64,000 bases of DNA from Flavobacterium sp. SM15 (lineage in GTDB: Bacteria; Bacteroidota; Bacteroidia; Flavobacteriales; Flavobacteriaceae). Positions 1-8,783 of the stretch are shown here, one piece after another. Within the stretch, counting starts at the first letter, position 1. Every line of letters starts with the position of its first letter. The notes under the pieces are model-generated. The model had not been told where the DNA came from, made no database searches, and saw nothing but the letters and a program-made list of their open reading frames with translations. Location of the stretch: positions 248,001 to 312,000 of the forward strand of contig NZ_JAKLTO010000001.1 in NCBI RefSeq assembly GCF_022012335.1, written 5' to 3'. A program made the position numbers and the translations under genes.

Positions 1-330
1 ATTTTCGGAGCGGGAACCGGAAACCCTTATTTTACAACGGATACCGCAGCAGTTTTACGAGGAATTGAAGTAGATTGCGACGTAATCTTAAAAGGAACCC
101 GAGTAGATGGCGTATATGATTCTGATCCTGAGAAAAATCCGGACGCTGTAAAATACGACCACATTACCTTTGACGATGTAATCAGCAAAGGATTGAACAT
201 CATGGACACTACAGCTTTTACTTTAAGTCAGGAAAACAAGTTGCCGATTATCGTTTTTGACATGAACAAAGAAGGAAATTTGTTAAAAGTTTGTCAAGGA
301 GATACGGTAGGAACTACTGTAAATGTTTAA
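1..330 (+). CDS. pyrH: UMP kinase, C-terminal part (5' end outside window)
   Basis: This is the last 109 codons of UMP kinase, which phosphorylates UMP to UDP with ATP in the cytoplasm during pyrimidine nucleotide synthesis. The frame is open from the first base and ends at TAA 328-330. The visible part holds the family's [15 protein letters not shown] segment (nucleotide site region), then [14 protein letters not shown] and the closing IMDTTAF...[10 protein letters not shown] block, all typical of bacterial hexameric PyrH. Frr begins 24 bases downstream on the same strand, the conserved pyrH-frr pairing, so the two are probably co-transcribed. Confidence 0.96.
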   Translation: MFGAGTGNPYFTTDTAAVLRGIEVDCDVILKGTRVDGVYDSDPEKNPDAVKYDHITFDDVISKGLNIMDTTAFTLSQENKLPIIVFDMNKEGNLLKVCQGDTVGTTVNV

Positions 331-354
331 TTTAGATTTTTAAAATTAAGTACG

Positions 355-918
355 ATGACCGAAGAAATTAAATTTATCTTAGATAGCACCAAAGAATCCA
401 TGAACGGTTCGGTGGCACACCTTGAAAAAGAATTTTTAAACATCCGTGCCGGAAAAGCTTCTCCGCAAATGTTGGGAGGTGTATACGTAGACTATTATGG
501 TTCACAAACTCCACTTTCTCAGGTGGCTAACGTGAATACTCCCGATGCAAGAACCATCACGGTAACACCATGGGAAAAAGCGATGTTGCAGCCTATTGAA
601 AAAGCGATCATGATTGCCAATTTAGGGTTTAACCCGATGAACAACGGAGACAACATCATCATCAGTGTTCCACCACTTACGGAAGAGCGCCGTAAAGATT
701 TGGTAAAACAAGCCAAAGCGGAAGCGGAAGATGCAAAAATCAGTATCCGTAATGCTCGAAAAGATGCGAATAACGATATCAAAAAATTAGAAAAAGAAGG
801 AACTTCCGAAGATATTTGCAAAACGGCTGAAGAAGACGTACAGAAATTAACGGACGCTTTCATCAAAAAAATCGATGAGCATTTAGTGATTAAGGAAGCT
901 GAAATCATGAAAGTATAA
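355..918 (+). CDS. frr: Ribosome recycling factor
   Basis: Ribosome recycling factor works with EF-G to split the post-termination ribosome so its subunits can be reused. The 187-residue product has the usual family length (about 185). It shows the conserved blocks LNIRAGKASPQML near the N-terminus, the central VTPWEKAMLQPIEKAI and NPMNNGDNIIISVPPLTEERRKDLVKQAK, and the long C-terminal helix. It starts at ATG 355, 24 bases after pyrH, and is followed directly by a hairpin terminator, so pyrH-frr looks like the end of one transcript. Confidence 0.97.
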   Translation: MTEEIKFILDSTKESMNGSVAHLEKEFLNIRAGKASPQMLGGVYVDYYGSQTPLSQVANVNTPDARTITVTPWEKAMLQPIEKAIMIANLGFNPMNNGDNIIISVPPLTEERRKDLVKQAKAEAEDAKISIRNARKDANNDIKKLEKEGTSEDICKTAEEDVQKLTDAFIKKIDEHLVIKEAEIMKV

Positions 919-922
919 TTTG

Positions 923-949
923 AATCCCGATTGTATCGGGATTTTTTAT
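923..949 (+). terminator. Rho-independent terminator after frr
   Basis: Nine-base arms AATCCCGAT and ATCGGGATT around a 3-base loop are followed by a T-rich run. The hairpin starts five bases after the frr stop codon, as expected for an intrinsic terminator of the pyrH-frr transcript. Confidence 0.85.
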
Positions 950-960
950 TCCTATCTTTA
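931..960 (+). promoter_or_regulatory. Candidate Bacteroidota-type promoter of the DUF5686 gene
   Basis: TTG at 931-933, a 19-base spacer and TATCTTTA at 953-960 resemble the Bacteroidota -33/-7 pattern TTG...TAnnTTTG, with the last base differing. It would start transcription about 17 bases before the TTG start codon of the next gene. It overlaps the frr terminator, so the -33 match may be chance. Confidence 0.4.
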
Positions 961-983
961 CACCTTACAGTCAGGCATTTCCT

Positions 984-3485
984 TTGAAAAGACTATTGTT
1001 CGTTTTATGTATCCTGTTCTGCATTCTGTGTAATGCACAACGTTCTGTTTCCGGAATTGTTCTAAATTCTGAGAAAGCACCTTTGTCTTTTGCTACTTTA
1101 CACTTAAGCAACGGAAAAACCATCATTGGTGATGTGGATGGTAAATTTTTAATCGAAAACACCCAAGGCGTTACCTCATTTACCGTTTCCTATACGGGAT
1201 TTACTACTCAAACCATCACGATAGAACCTAACAAGAAATTTTACCGCGTACTGTTAAAATCCAAAACCTTAGAGCTAAGCGAACTGGTAGTTGGAGAAAA
1301 CCCTGCTTTGGAAATCATCAGAAAAACCATTGCCAGCAAAGACCTAAACAATCCTTTAAAGAAGCTGAACAGCTTCCAGTTGAAAACCTACAACAAACTA
1401 ATTGTTACGGCCAATCCGGATTCTATTGCCGGGAGAATTGATTCGGTTTTTTTGTATGAAAAAATTGGTGCCCGTCTGATCAAAATGGATTCTTCGGATT
1501 TCAAATTCAAAAAAATCATCCAAAAACAGCACTTATACCAAACGGAAAAAGTTTCTCAGATTCAGTTTAACAAACCTCAAGGGATTAAAGAAACCGTGCT
1601 GGCTACCCGCATGGCCGGTTTTAAACAACCTATTTACGAATACATTGGCCTTAAACTTCAATCGAGTTCGGTTTACGAGAATAAAATAGAATTATTTGAA
1701 ACCAAGTATGCCAATCCAATTGCTGATGATGCGCTTGAATTTTACAATTACAAAATTCTGGACACCGTTTTTCTGGGCAACCGCAAAGTGTACATGATTC
1801 ATTTCAAGCACAAAAGAAAAGCCAAAAAAGCCAAACTGGAAGGCGTTTTATACATTGACAAGCAAAGTTTTGCCTTAGCCAAAACCATGTACAGGGTTAA
1901 AAGCGTTCTAGACATTAGTGCGACAAATTATTTCAATTACTACAAAGAGGAAGACTTATGGTTTCCTGAGCGAAAAACACTCAAAATCGTAAAAGGCAAC
2001 AATTCCGATGATATTAAGATTTTAGGGGAAACCATCAAATTCGCTTCTGAAGAAGAAGAAACCGACAAACCCAAAGGCAAGAAAGAAGCCTCCGATTTTG
2101 TGTACATCTTATCGGAATCCAAAAATTCGGAAATCGAATTCAATCTTCCGGTCAAACTTAAACATCAGTACGTTGGAATCGAAGTAAAAGAAGAGGCCAC
2201 CTTAAGAAACGAGAATTTCTGGACCCCATACCGAAAAGACAGTCTGGATATTAGAAGTATCAGCACCTATTCCGTTTTGGACAGCCTGGTAACCAAAGAA
2301 CGCTATGAAGAAAAAATAAAAATCGGCCGCAAAGTAATAAGCGGCTTCATCCCTTTAGGCGCAGTGGATCTTGATTTGCGTCAAATTATAAAATACAACA
2401 ACTACGAAGGGTTCCGTTTTGGATTGGGCGGAGTTACCACCGATAGTTTCTCCAAAAAAATTCGCCTTAACGGTTATGCAGCTTATGGTTTAAAAGACAA
2501 TCGCATGAAATTTAGTATTGGGGAAGCAACGCGTATCGGGAACTATTCCGGCAGTTGGCTGGGCTTTTCCTATACGGATGATTTACTGGAAATCGGGAAC
2601 ACCATTTTTGAAATCGACAAGAAGAAGTTCAGGATTTACGATCCGCGTCCGTTCAACTTAACCACCTTTTACGAACACAAAACCTGGAAGGCTTATCTGG
2701 AAACCAGAATCATTCCCAAAACCGAAAGTGTTTTACAATTTACCCAAAGCACCATCGCACCAAAGTTTTTCTACGGATTTACGGCGAACGATAAATTATT
2801 CGAACGCTACAACTTATCCATTGCTACAATTTCCCTGCAATGGAGCCCGTTTAGTGTATATATGCAAACGCCTTCCGGAAGGATCGAGTCTGAGAAACAC
2901 TTTCCAAAATTCACCTTCCAGTTTTCCAAAACGATTCCACAGGTTTTTAAAAACGACTTGAGTTTCGGGAAATTTGATTTCAGAACCGAAGTGGAGAAAA
3001 AATACCTCGACGGTCAAAAAACTTCCGCCATGTTTCAGGCAGGGATTTCCTTTGGTGATGTGCCTATCACGCATCTTTACAGTATTGCGCCCAACACACA
3101 AGATCGGGATGCTATTTTACAGCGTTTGAACATTACCGGAAAAAACAGTTTTGAAACCATGCGTTTTAACGAATTTTTCTCCAGTGAATATGCCGCGCTG
3201 CATTTCAAACACGCGCTTCGAAAAATAAAACTGTTCAAGAAAATAAAACCAACAACCGTACTGGTAACGCGTGCGGCCTGGGGAAATTCCAGACACCAAT
3301 CCGATCACACGGGCTTCACTTACAAAACCTTAGAGAACGGCTATTTTGAATCGGGAATGGAATTCAATAATATTTTCAAAGGACTTGGTCTATCCGGATT
3401 TTACCGCTACGGTGCGAATTCCCTTCCAAGATTCGATGACAATATTTCTTTAAAATTAAGCTTTACCCTTGATTTAGGACTTTAG
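984..3485 (+). CDS. DUF5686 / carboxypeptidase-regulatory-like outer-membrane protein
   Basis: This 833-residue protein has a signal peptide (residues 1-18, ending CNAQ). A carboxypeptidase-regulatory-like beta-sandwich follows (about 20-95: VSGIVLNSEKAPLSFATLHL, then DGKF and VSYTGF). The long remainder alternates polar and hydrophobic residues and ends in a beta-barrel-like segment closing SLKLSFTLDLGL. The order matches the Bacteroidota DUF5686 family, whose function is not established; I infer an outer-membrane location. The start is TTG at 984, since it sits directly before the signal peptide and the next in-frame Met is some 150 codons later. Its stop overlaps the convergent SMR gene by four bases. 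Confidence 0.82.
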   Translation: MKRLLFVLCILFCILCNAQRSVSGIVLNSEKAPLSFATLHLSNGKTIIGDVDGKFLIENTQGVTSFTVSYTGFTTQTITIEPNKKFYRVLLKSKTLELSELVVGENPALEIIRKTIASKDLNNPLKKLNSFQLKTYNKLIVTANPDSIAGRIDSVFLYEKIGARLIKMDSSDFKFKKIIQKQHLYQTEKVSQIQFNKPQGIKETVLATRMAGFKQPIYEYIGLKLQSSSVYENKIELFETKYANPIADDALEFYNYKILDTVFLGNRKVYMIHFKHKRKAKKAKLEGVLYIDKQSFALAKTMYRVKSVLDISATNYFNYYKEEDLWFPERKTLKIVKGNNSDDIKILGETIKFASEEEETDKPKGKKEASDFVYILSESKNSEIEFNLPVKLKHQYVGIEVKEEATLRNENFWTPYRKDSLDIRSISTYSVLDSLVTKERYEEKIKIGRKVISGFIPLGAVDLDLRQIIKYNNYEGFRFGLGGVTTDSFSKKIRLNGYAAYGLKDNRMKFSIGEATRIGNYSGSWLGFSYTDDLLEIGNTIFEIDKKKFRIYDPRPFNLTTFYEHKTWKAYLETRIIPKTESVLQFTQSTIAPKFFYGFTANDKLFERYNLSIATISLQWSPFSVYMQTPSGRIESEKHFPKFTFQFSKTIPQVFKNDLSFGKFDFRTEVEKKYLDGQKTSAMFQAGISFGDVPITHLYSIAPNTQDRDAILQRLNITGKNSFETMRFNEFFSSEYAALHFKHALRKIKLFKKIKPTTVLVTRAAWGNSRHQSDHTGFTYKTLENGYFESGMEFNNIFKGLGLSGFYRYGANSLPRFDDNISLKLSFTLDLGL

Positions 3486-3811
3486 TGTGAAGACACAAAT
3501 TTAAGCCCTACAATCGATGCGATCAAAGTGGTCAGGAAAAACAGCCTCCAAAAATCTGCCGGCTCTTTAAAGACAAAAATCCCAACTAACACAGTTCCTA
3601 CAGCTCCAATACCAGTCCAAACAGCATAAGCGGTTCCAATTGGCAAAGTTTGTGTGGCTTTGTAAAGCAGCACCATACTGATGGTCAAACAGATAAAAAA
3701 GCCAACCATCCATAAGGTAGAAGCTGTTCCGGTGGTTTCTTTGGCTTTCCCTAAACAAGAGGCAAAACCAACTTCAAAAAAACCAGCAATAACTAGTAAA
3801 ATCCAGTTCAT
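3482..3811 (-). CDS. SMR-family exporter, SugE/Gdx-like
   Basis: This 109-residue, four-helix inner-membrane protein belongs to the small multidrug resistance family, which works as a dimer exchanging protons for a cation. The essential Glu13 is present (MNWILLVIAGFFEVGF), as are Gly10 and the LPIGTAYAVWTGIGAVGTVLVG block, which is nearly that of E. coli SugE/Gdx, a guanidinium exporter. Trp16, usual in that subfamily, is Phe here. It is a single gene convergent with the DUF5686 gene. I saw no obvious guanidine riboswitch in the upstream 170 bases, so the substrate (guanidinium or a quaternary amine) is left open. Confidence 0.85.
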   Translation of the reverse strand: MNWILLVIAGFFEVGFASCLGKAKETTGTASTLWMVGFFICLTISMVLLYKATQTLPIGTAYAVWTGIGAVGTVLVGIFVFKEPADFWRLFFLTTLIASIVGLKFVSSH

Positions 3812-3908
3812 TTCTATTGAATTTGATTGAGCAGCAAAGATAGTTTTTCAAACCTTAATCTTTTCTAAAAACTGGGCTTTAAAACGTTAAATTCAACGAG
3901 CTTTTTAC

Positions 3909-3916
3909 TACATTTG
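3909..3916 (+). promoter_or_regulatory. Candidate -7 promoter element of asnS
   Basis: TACATTTG matches the Bacteroidota -7 consensus TAnnTTTG exactly. No clear TTG is seen at the right -33 distance. The leader of about 65 bases would contain a weak hairpin, TTTCAG at 3946-3951 with CTGAAA at 3965-3970, just before asnS. Confidence 0.45.
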
Positions 3917-3988
3917 CAAGCATTTAATTTTTTATTTATTTAAAATTTCAGTTTCTAGGAAAAGCTGAAAACCAAAATCTTAAAAGAG

Positions 3989-5434
3989 ATGAAACATACT
4001 AAAGTTAAAGACCTGCTTAACAGCGCACCGGGACTACATGAAGTAAAAGCAAAAGGATGGGTTAGAACATTTAGAAACAATCAGTTTATCGCGTTGAACG
4101 ACGGTTCGACAATCAATAATATTCAGTGTGTGGTGGATTTTGAAAACACACCCGAAGAAACCCTAAAGCGAATTACAACCGGGGCGGCCGTTTGTGTGGT
4201 TGGAACTTTAACCGAAAGCCAGGGAGCCGGACAGAAGGTAGAAATTCAGGTTTCCAAAATTGAAATTTTAGGAGATTCGGATGCAGAAAAATACCCAATG
4301 CAGCCTAAAAAACACTCCTTGGAATTTTTGCGTGAGAATGCACATTTAAGAATCCGTACCAATATGTTCGGAGCGATTATGCGTGTGCGCTCAACGCTGT
4401 CTTTTGCGGTTCACCAATATTTTCAAGAGAAAGGGTTTTTCTATGTAAACACTCCAATTATTACAGGTTCAGATGCAGAAGGAGCAGGAGAAATGTTCAG
4501 AGTGACTTCTTTACCGTTTGACGGAACCCCAAGAACCGAGGACGGAAAAGTAAATTTCAAAGAAGATTTCTTCGGAAGAGAAACCAACCTAACCGTTTCA
4601 GGACAATTGGAAGGAGAAACTTACGCTATGGCTTTAGGTCAGATTTACACTTTTGGACCAACCTTCCGTGCGGAAAACTCCAACACATCACGTCACTTGG
4701 CGGAATTCTGGATGATTGAGCCGGAAGTAGCCTTCAATAATTTGGCAGACAACATGGATTTGGCGGAAGATTTCATCAAATACGTAATCAAATACACCGT
4801 GGATAAATGTGGCGAGGATTTGAAATTTTTAGAGCAACGTTTAATCGATGAAGAAAAATCAAAACCACAAGCCGAACGAAGCGAAATGACTTTGTTGGAA
4901 AAGTTAAGCTTTGTGATGGACAACAATTTCAAACGTGTTTCCTATACGGAGGCAATCGATATTCTTAAAGATTCCAAACCAAACAAAAACAAGAAATTCC
5001 AGTACTTAATTGAAGAATGGGGTGCAGATCTGCAAAGTGAGCACGAACGTTTCTTGGTGGAAAAACACTTTAAATGTCCGGTAATTTTATTCGATTACCC
5101 AGCAAAAATCAAGGCGTTTTACATGCGTTTGAACGACAATACCGAACCAGGAAGAGATACTGTTCGAGCAATGGACATCTTGTTCCCGGGAATCGGCGAA
5201 ATCGTTGGAGGTTCTCAAAGAGAAGAACGCTATGATGTACTTTTAGAGAAAATGAAAGCTCTTGAAATCGATGAAAAAGAATTGTACTGGTACTTAGACA
5301 CGCGTCGTTTTGGAAGCGCGGTACACTCTGGTTTTGGTCTTGGTTTCGAGCGTTTGGTATTGTTTGTAACCGGAATGAGCAACATCCGTGACGTAATTCC
5401 TTTCCCTAGAACACCGCAAAACGCTGAGTTTTAA
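3989..5434 (+). CDS. asnS: Asparaginyl-tRNA synthetase
   Basis: Class II aminoacyl-tRNA synthetase charging tRNA-Asn with asparagine in the cytoplasm. The 481-residue protein has an N-terminal OB-fold anticodon-binding domain (about 15-105; [21 protein letters not shown]) and a class II catalytic core. Motif 2 is [21 protein letters not shown] and motif 3 is [16 protein letters not shown]. The N-terminal domain and [17 protein letters not shown] linker are those of AsnS rather than AspS, and a separate aspS lies at 38732. Length is close to the E. coli enzyme (466). A long inverted repeat separates it from rpoN. Confidence 0.96.
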   Translation: MKHTKVKDLLNSAPGLHEVKAKGWVRTFRNNQFIALNDGSTINNIQCVVDFENTPEETLKRITTGAAVCVVGTLTESQGAGQKVEIQVSKIEILGDSDAEKYPMQPKKHSLEFLRENAHLRIRTNMFGAIMRVRSTLSFAVHQYFQEKGFFYVNTPIITGSDAEGAGEMFRVTSLPFDGTPRTEDGKVNFKEDFFGRETNLTVSGQLEGETYAMALGQIYTFGPTFRAENSNTSRHLAEFWMIEPEVAFNNLADNMDLAEDFIKYVIKYTVDKCGEDLKFLEQRLIDEEKSKPQAERSEMTLLEKLSFVMDNNFKRVSYTEAIDILKDSKPNKNKKFQYLIEEWGADLQSEHERFLVEKHFKCPVILFDYPAKIKAFYMRLNDNTEPGRDTVRAMDILFPGIGEIVGGSQREERYDVLLEKMKALEIDEKELYWYLDTRRFGSAVHSGFGLGFERLVLFVTGMSNIRDVIPFPRTPQNAEF

Positions 5435-5457
5435 TAAAATTTAGTTCATAATATACC

Positions 5458-5498
5458 GTTCCAAGTTTCGAGTTTTTTAGTAACTTTAAACTTGGAAC
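5458..5498. repeat. Inverted repeat between asnS and rpoN
   Basis: Perfect 11-base arms GTTCCAAGTTT (5458-5468) and AAACTTGGAAC (5488-5498) enclose a 19-base loop and are followed by TTTT. This could be the asnS terminator. The loop also holds TAACTTTA (5481-5488), one base from the -7 consensus, so it could instead be an operator around the rpoN promoter. Confidence 0.6.
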
Positions 5499-5520
5499 TT
5501 TTGCATAAAAACCTTTGTAA

Positions 5521-6990
5521 ATGCTCAAACAGAATCTACAGCTTAAACTATCGCAGAAATTATCACCGCAGCAAATTCAGTTAATGAAACTGATTCAATT
5601 GCCTACGCAGGCTTTTGAACAGCGCTTAAAAGAAGAATTGGTGGAAAATCCTGCCTTGGAATCCGGAAAAGAGGAAAGCCTTGACACCGACGATTATGCT
5701 GCTGAAGACAATTACGACGACTATGAAGACGACTACGACAACGATAAAATTGATGCCGACGAAATCAACATTGACGAATATTTGAGCAACGACGAAACTC
5801 CGGATTATAAGCTTCAGGCCAATAATTATAGTGATGACGACGAAGACCGAAGCTTACCTTTTGCCGCACAAGTTAGCTTTCATCAGGATTTAATCAATCA
5901 GCTGAATACCTTTATTTTATCCGATGATCAGCGTGAAATTGCTGAGTTTTTAGTGGGAAGCATTGATGATATGGGTTACATCCGCAGAAGCATTCAGGAC
6001 ATCGTTGACGATATGGCCTTTACCCAAGGGATTTATACTGATGAGAAGAAAGTGGAACAAATCCTGCAAATTATTCATCAGTTAGAACCTGCCGGAGTGG
6101 GCGCCCGAGATTTACAGGAATGTTTACTGTTGCAGCTTCGTCATAAAACCCCAACCGATTCCGTTAGTTTAGCCATCAATGTAATTGAAAATCAGTTTGA
6201 TGCGTTTACCAAAAAACATTACGAGAAACTTTTACAGAAATTTGATGTTTCCCAAGAACAGCTGCGCAAAGCCATTGACGAAATTGAAAAACTAAACCCA
6301 AAGCCAGGTGGCGCTTTCGAGAGCAATTCCAAAACGGTAGAACATGTGGTGCCTGATTTTACCATTCGCGTGGTTGATGGAGAACTGGAACTTACCTTAA
6401 ACGGAAGGAATGCTCCTGAATTGCACGTTTCCAAAGATTATCAGGAAATGCTGCAAACCTATAAAGATTCGAGAGAAAAATCCAATGCGCAAAAAGACGC
6501 GGTACAGTTCATCAAACAAAAACTGGATTCGGCCAAATGGTTTATCGATGCGATCAAACAGCGTAACGAAACACTTTTGGTTACCATGAACGCCATCATG
6601 TACTATCAGCAGGACTATTTTCTTGATGGAGAAGAGGCCAAACTTAAACCAATGATCCTGAAGGATATTGCTGATTTGATTGGATTGGACATTTCAACCA
6701 TTTCTCGTGTAGCCAACAGCAAATATGTGGAAACACCTTACGGAACCAAACTCATTAAGGAATTCTTTTCTGAGGCGATGAAAAACAATCAGGGAGAAGA
6801 CGTATCTACTATTGAAATTAAAAAAATACTAAAAACCGTAATTGAGGAAGAAGACAAAAGCAAACCGCTTCCCGATGATAAATTAGCCGAAATCTTAAAA
6901 GAAAAAGGCTATCCGATTGCCCGAAGAACCATCGCAAAATACCGCGAACTTATGGATATTCCGGTGGCGCGTATGCGAAAGAAAATCTAA
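5521..6990 (+). CDS. rpoN: RNA polymerase sigma-54 factor
   Basis: Sigma-54 directs RNA polymerase to -24/-12 promoters that need an activating AAA+ enhancer protein. The 489-residue protein shows the three family regions. Region I is Gln/Leu-rich (QNLQLKLSQKLSPQQIQLMKLIQLP, residues about 4-28). Region II is a very acidic linker (about 50-100, mostly Asp/Glu/Tyr). Region III holds core- and DNA-binding domains and ends in the RpoN box ARRTIAKYRE (467-476), which contacts the -24 element. It starts at ATG 5521 and is followed four bases later by a membrane-protein gene, probably in the same transcript. No sigma-54 activator gene is present in the window. Confidence 0.96.
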   Translation: MLKQNLQLKLSQKLSPQQIQLMKLIQLPTQAFEQRLKEELVENPALESGKEESLDTDDYAAEDNYDDYEDDYDNDKIDADEINIDEYLSNDETPDYKLQANNYSDDDEDRSLPFAAQVSFHQDLINQLNTFILSDDQREIAEFLVGSIDDMGYIRRSIQDIVDDMAFTQGIYTDEKKVEQILQIIHQLEPAGVGARDLQECLLLQLRHKTPTDSVSLAINVIENQFDAFTKKHYEKLLQKFDVSQEQLRKAIDEIEKLNPKPGGAFESNSKTVEHVVPDFTIRVVDGELELTLNGRNAPELHVSKDYQEMLQTYKDSREKSNAQKDAVQFIKQKLDSAKWFIDAIKQRNETLLVTMNAIMYYQQDYFLDGEEAKLKPMILKDIADLIGLDISTISRVANSKYVETPYGTKLIKEFFSEAMKNNQGEDVSTIEIKKILKTVIEEEDKSKPLPDDKLAEILKEKGYPIARRTIAKYRELMDIPVARMRKKI

Positions 6991-6994
6991 CCCT

Positions 6995-7609
6995 ATGGAT
7001 TTTAAAAAGGCACTTCCTTTGTTTTCCTATCTGTTCCACCCACTGTTTGTTTCGGTGTATGCCGCCTTGTTTTATTTTTATGTAACCAAAGGATTTTATT
7101 ATCCGCATGAAATTTACCTTACGCTTCTTCAGATTGTAATACTCACCGTTTTTCTGCCTTTATCAACCTACTTCTTATTGAAGTCTTTAGGTTTGGTAAA
7201 ATCAGGCATCATGCTGCATGAGAAAAAAGAACGCCGTTTACCTCTAGCTTTTCAGGCAATGTTTTTTGTAGTGCTTACACAACACAGCTTTTCCACCATT
7301 GTTTTGCCGGAATTGTATTATTTTTTTATCGGAGCTTTAATCAGTACTTTTTTTGCCTTGCTCCTGATTGTTTTTAATTTCAAGGCAAGTATTCACATGA
7401 TTGGAATTACCGGACTCACATTATTTATTGGTGGAATTTCGCTTCATTTCGGGATTCCGTTCATCGGTCTGATTTCCTTTGCTATCATAATGACAGGCTT
7501 TGTAGCTTCCTCCCGTTTGTACATGCAGGCCCATTCGATGAAAGAAATCCTTACCGGAATTATTATAGGCGCTTTACCTCAGGTTATGCTTTGGTATTGG
7601 TGGTTATAA
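6995..7609 (+). CDS. Membrane protein resembling a degenerate PAP2 phosphatase
   Basis: This 204-residue protein has about six hydrophobic segments. ATG 6995 is chosen because it follows the rpoN stop by four bases, although the frame extends further upstream inside rpoN. Three spots recall the PAP2 lipid-phosphatase signature. EKKERRLP (76-83) sits at the place of the KxxxxxxRP motif, KASIH (130-134) at the place of PSGH, and S173-R174-x5-H180-x3-E184 mirrors SRxxxxxHxxxD with Glu for Asp. Because two motifs are altered, catalytic activity is doubtful. It is probably in the inner membrane and co-transcribed with rpoN; its last six bases overlap the convergent barrel gene. Confidence 0.7.
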   Translation: MDFKKALPLFSYLFHPLFVSVYAALFYFYVTKGFYYPHEIYLTLLQIVILTVFLPLSTYFLLKSLGLVKSGIMLHEKKERRLPLAFQAMFFVVLTQHSFSTIVLPELYYFFIGALISTFFALLLIVFNFKASIHMIGITGLTLFIGGISLHFGIPFIGLISFAIIMTGFVASSRLYMQAHSMKEILTGIIIGALPQVMLWYWWL

Positions 7610-8269
7610 AATGTAAAACATAAATCCGACGGTGAAGTCGGACAATTTGGATCCATCTTTAAAGATCGGGTTCAATCCGTAATACACATAAACATTCCAG
7701 GTATTATAACCCGCAGTCATATAAGTCCCGTATTGCCATTTATTGATCAGACTTTTAACATCTTCGGTAGTTCTTCCTTCCGAGGAATCAAGCACTAATT
7801 TCGAGCTTAACACGTAACGTGCTTTAAATCCGGAGTAAATCCTCCAAAACTTATGGCTTTGTGCCGTGGAATTACGCCAACGTACCTCCAAGGGCAACTC
7901 CACACTGTGGGAAGTGATACGGGTTCGTATATCTTCCGAAGCCACCGTGGGATCATTCTGAAAAAGATCTCTGGAATTAATGAACTGCTTGATGTTGTTG
8001 TAATTGTACCCAATGCCCGGCGCTACCGACCATCTTCTGCTTTTCACAAAAGGGATATCGCGCAAAAAACCAAACGTGATTACAGGTGAAAACGAAAACT
8101 GTTTGAAAATCCCGGGACTGTTCTGCACCAGATTATAACTTAGGGAAAGATAAAACTGATCTTCTCTGTATAGTGAATCCACGGGGGTTTTGATCACTTC
8201 TTCCGTTTGTTGAGCGGAAAGACAAAGAGGAAACAATACTATAAAGAAAAGTATTCGAATAAAATTCAT
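7604..8269 (-). CDS. Outer-membrane beta-barrel (PorT-like) protein
   Basis: This 221-residue protein begins with a signal peptide (about 1-19, ending CLSAQ). It is otherwise made of short alternating strands rich in Tyr, Ser and Phe, such as FYLSLSYNLVQNSP, SVAPGIGYNYNN and YVYYGLNPI, with an aromatic C-terminus FMFYIL typical of an outer-membrane barrel. Size and layout fit the porin/PorT-like family of Bacteroidota; I cannot say whether it has the type IX secretion role of PorT. It is a single gene on the minus strand with a tail-to-tail overlap of six bases with the rpoN operon. Confidence 0.72.
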   Translation of the reverse strand: MNFIRILFFIVLFPLCLSAQQTEEVIKTPVDSLYREDQFYLSLSYNLVQNSPGIFKQFSFSPVITFGFLRDIPFVKSRRWSVAPGIGYNYNNIKQFINSRDLFQNDPTVASEDIRTRITSHSVELPLEVRWRNSTAQSHKFWRIYSGFKARYVLSSKLVLDSSEGRTTEDVKSLINKWQYGTYMTAGYNTWNVYVYYGLNPIFKDGSKLSDFTVGFMFYIL

Positions 8270-8381
8270 AGCAAATAATTACAGCACTAAGGTAATAAAA
8301 AAAGGCAATTTTTCAATTACCACCAGCACAACTATCCTTTTGATTTAATTAAATCGCATTACTCTGAATTACAAAATGCAC

Positions 8382-8783
8382 TTAACAATGCTCAACCTGA
8401 ATCATATCCTTAAATTCTTTAGCAGGCAGAGGCTTACTGAACAAATTCTTAACATAAGTATTATCCTTGGCTCTTTTAATGTCGTTTCTGTCCATTGTTG
8501 AGGAAAGCATAAAAATTTCGATGTTTTGCTTTACATCTTCTGAAATCTCATCAAACCGCTCAAGAAACTCAAAACCATCCATTTCCGGCATTTTTATATC
8601 CAAAAGAATAATCAATGATTCGTTAAGACCGTTTTTGTAATTCCGCAACCATTCAATGCCTTCTTTTCCGTTATTAACCACGCTAATCTTAACCACACCC
8701 AATGCTTTTTTAAGCAGCTTGGTGGTAATAAGCTGATCGATAAGGTTATCTTCTATGAGTAAAAAAACACAATCAGGTTTCAT
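8382..8783 (-). CDS. Single-domain response regulator
   Basis: A 133-residue CheY-like receiver domain with no output domain. The acidic pair Glu11-Asp12, phospho-acceptor Asp62 (IILLDIKMPEMDG), the Ser/Thr of MLSSTMD and Lys117 (FSKPLP) are all in place, so it should be phosphorylatable. Its start overlaps the end of the histidine kinase gene by 11 bases, so the kinase is very probably its partner and translation may be coupled. Lacking a DNA-binding part, it must act through protein contacts, for example in a phosphorelay. Confidence 0.9.
   Translation of the reverse strand: MKPDCVFLLIEDNLIDQLITTKLLKKALGVVKISVVNNGKEGIEWLRNYKNGLNESLIILLDIKMPEMDGFEFLERFDEISEDVKQNIEIFMLSSTMDRNDIKRAKDNTYVKNLFSKPLPAKEFKDMIQVEHC

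Noticed and set aside
519-908. 129-codon frame antisense to frr
   Set aside because: Opposite a highly conserved gene; low-complexity Ser/Phe/Leu composition is typical of a shadow frame.
3812-3988. Guanidine (ykkC-type) riboswitch before the SugE/Gdx-like gene
   Set aside because: No conserved ykkC hairpin pattern could be recognised in this A/T-rich stretch.
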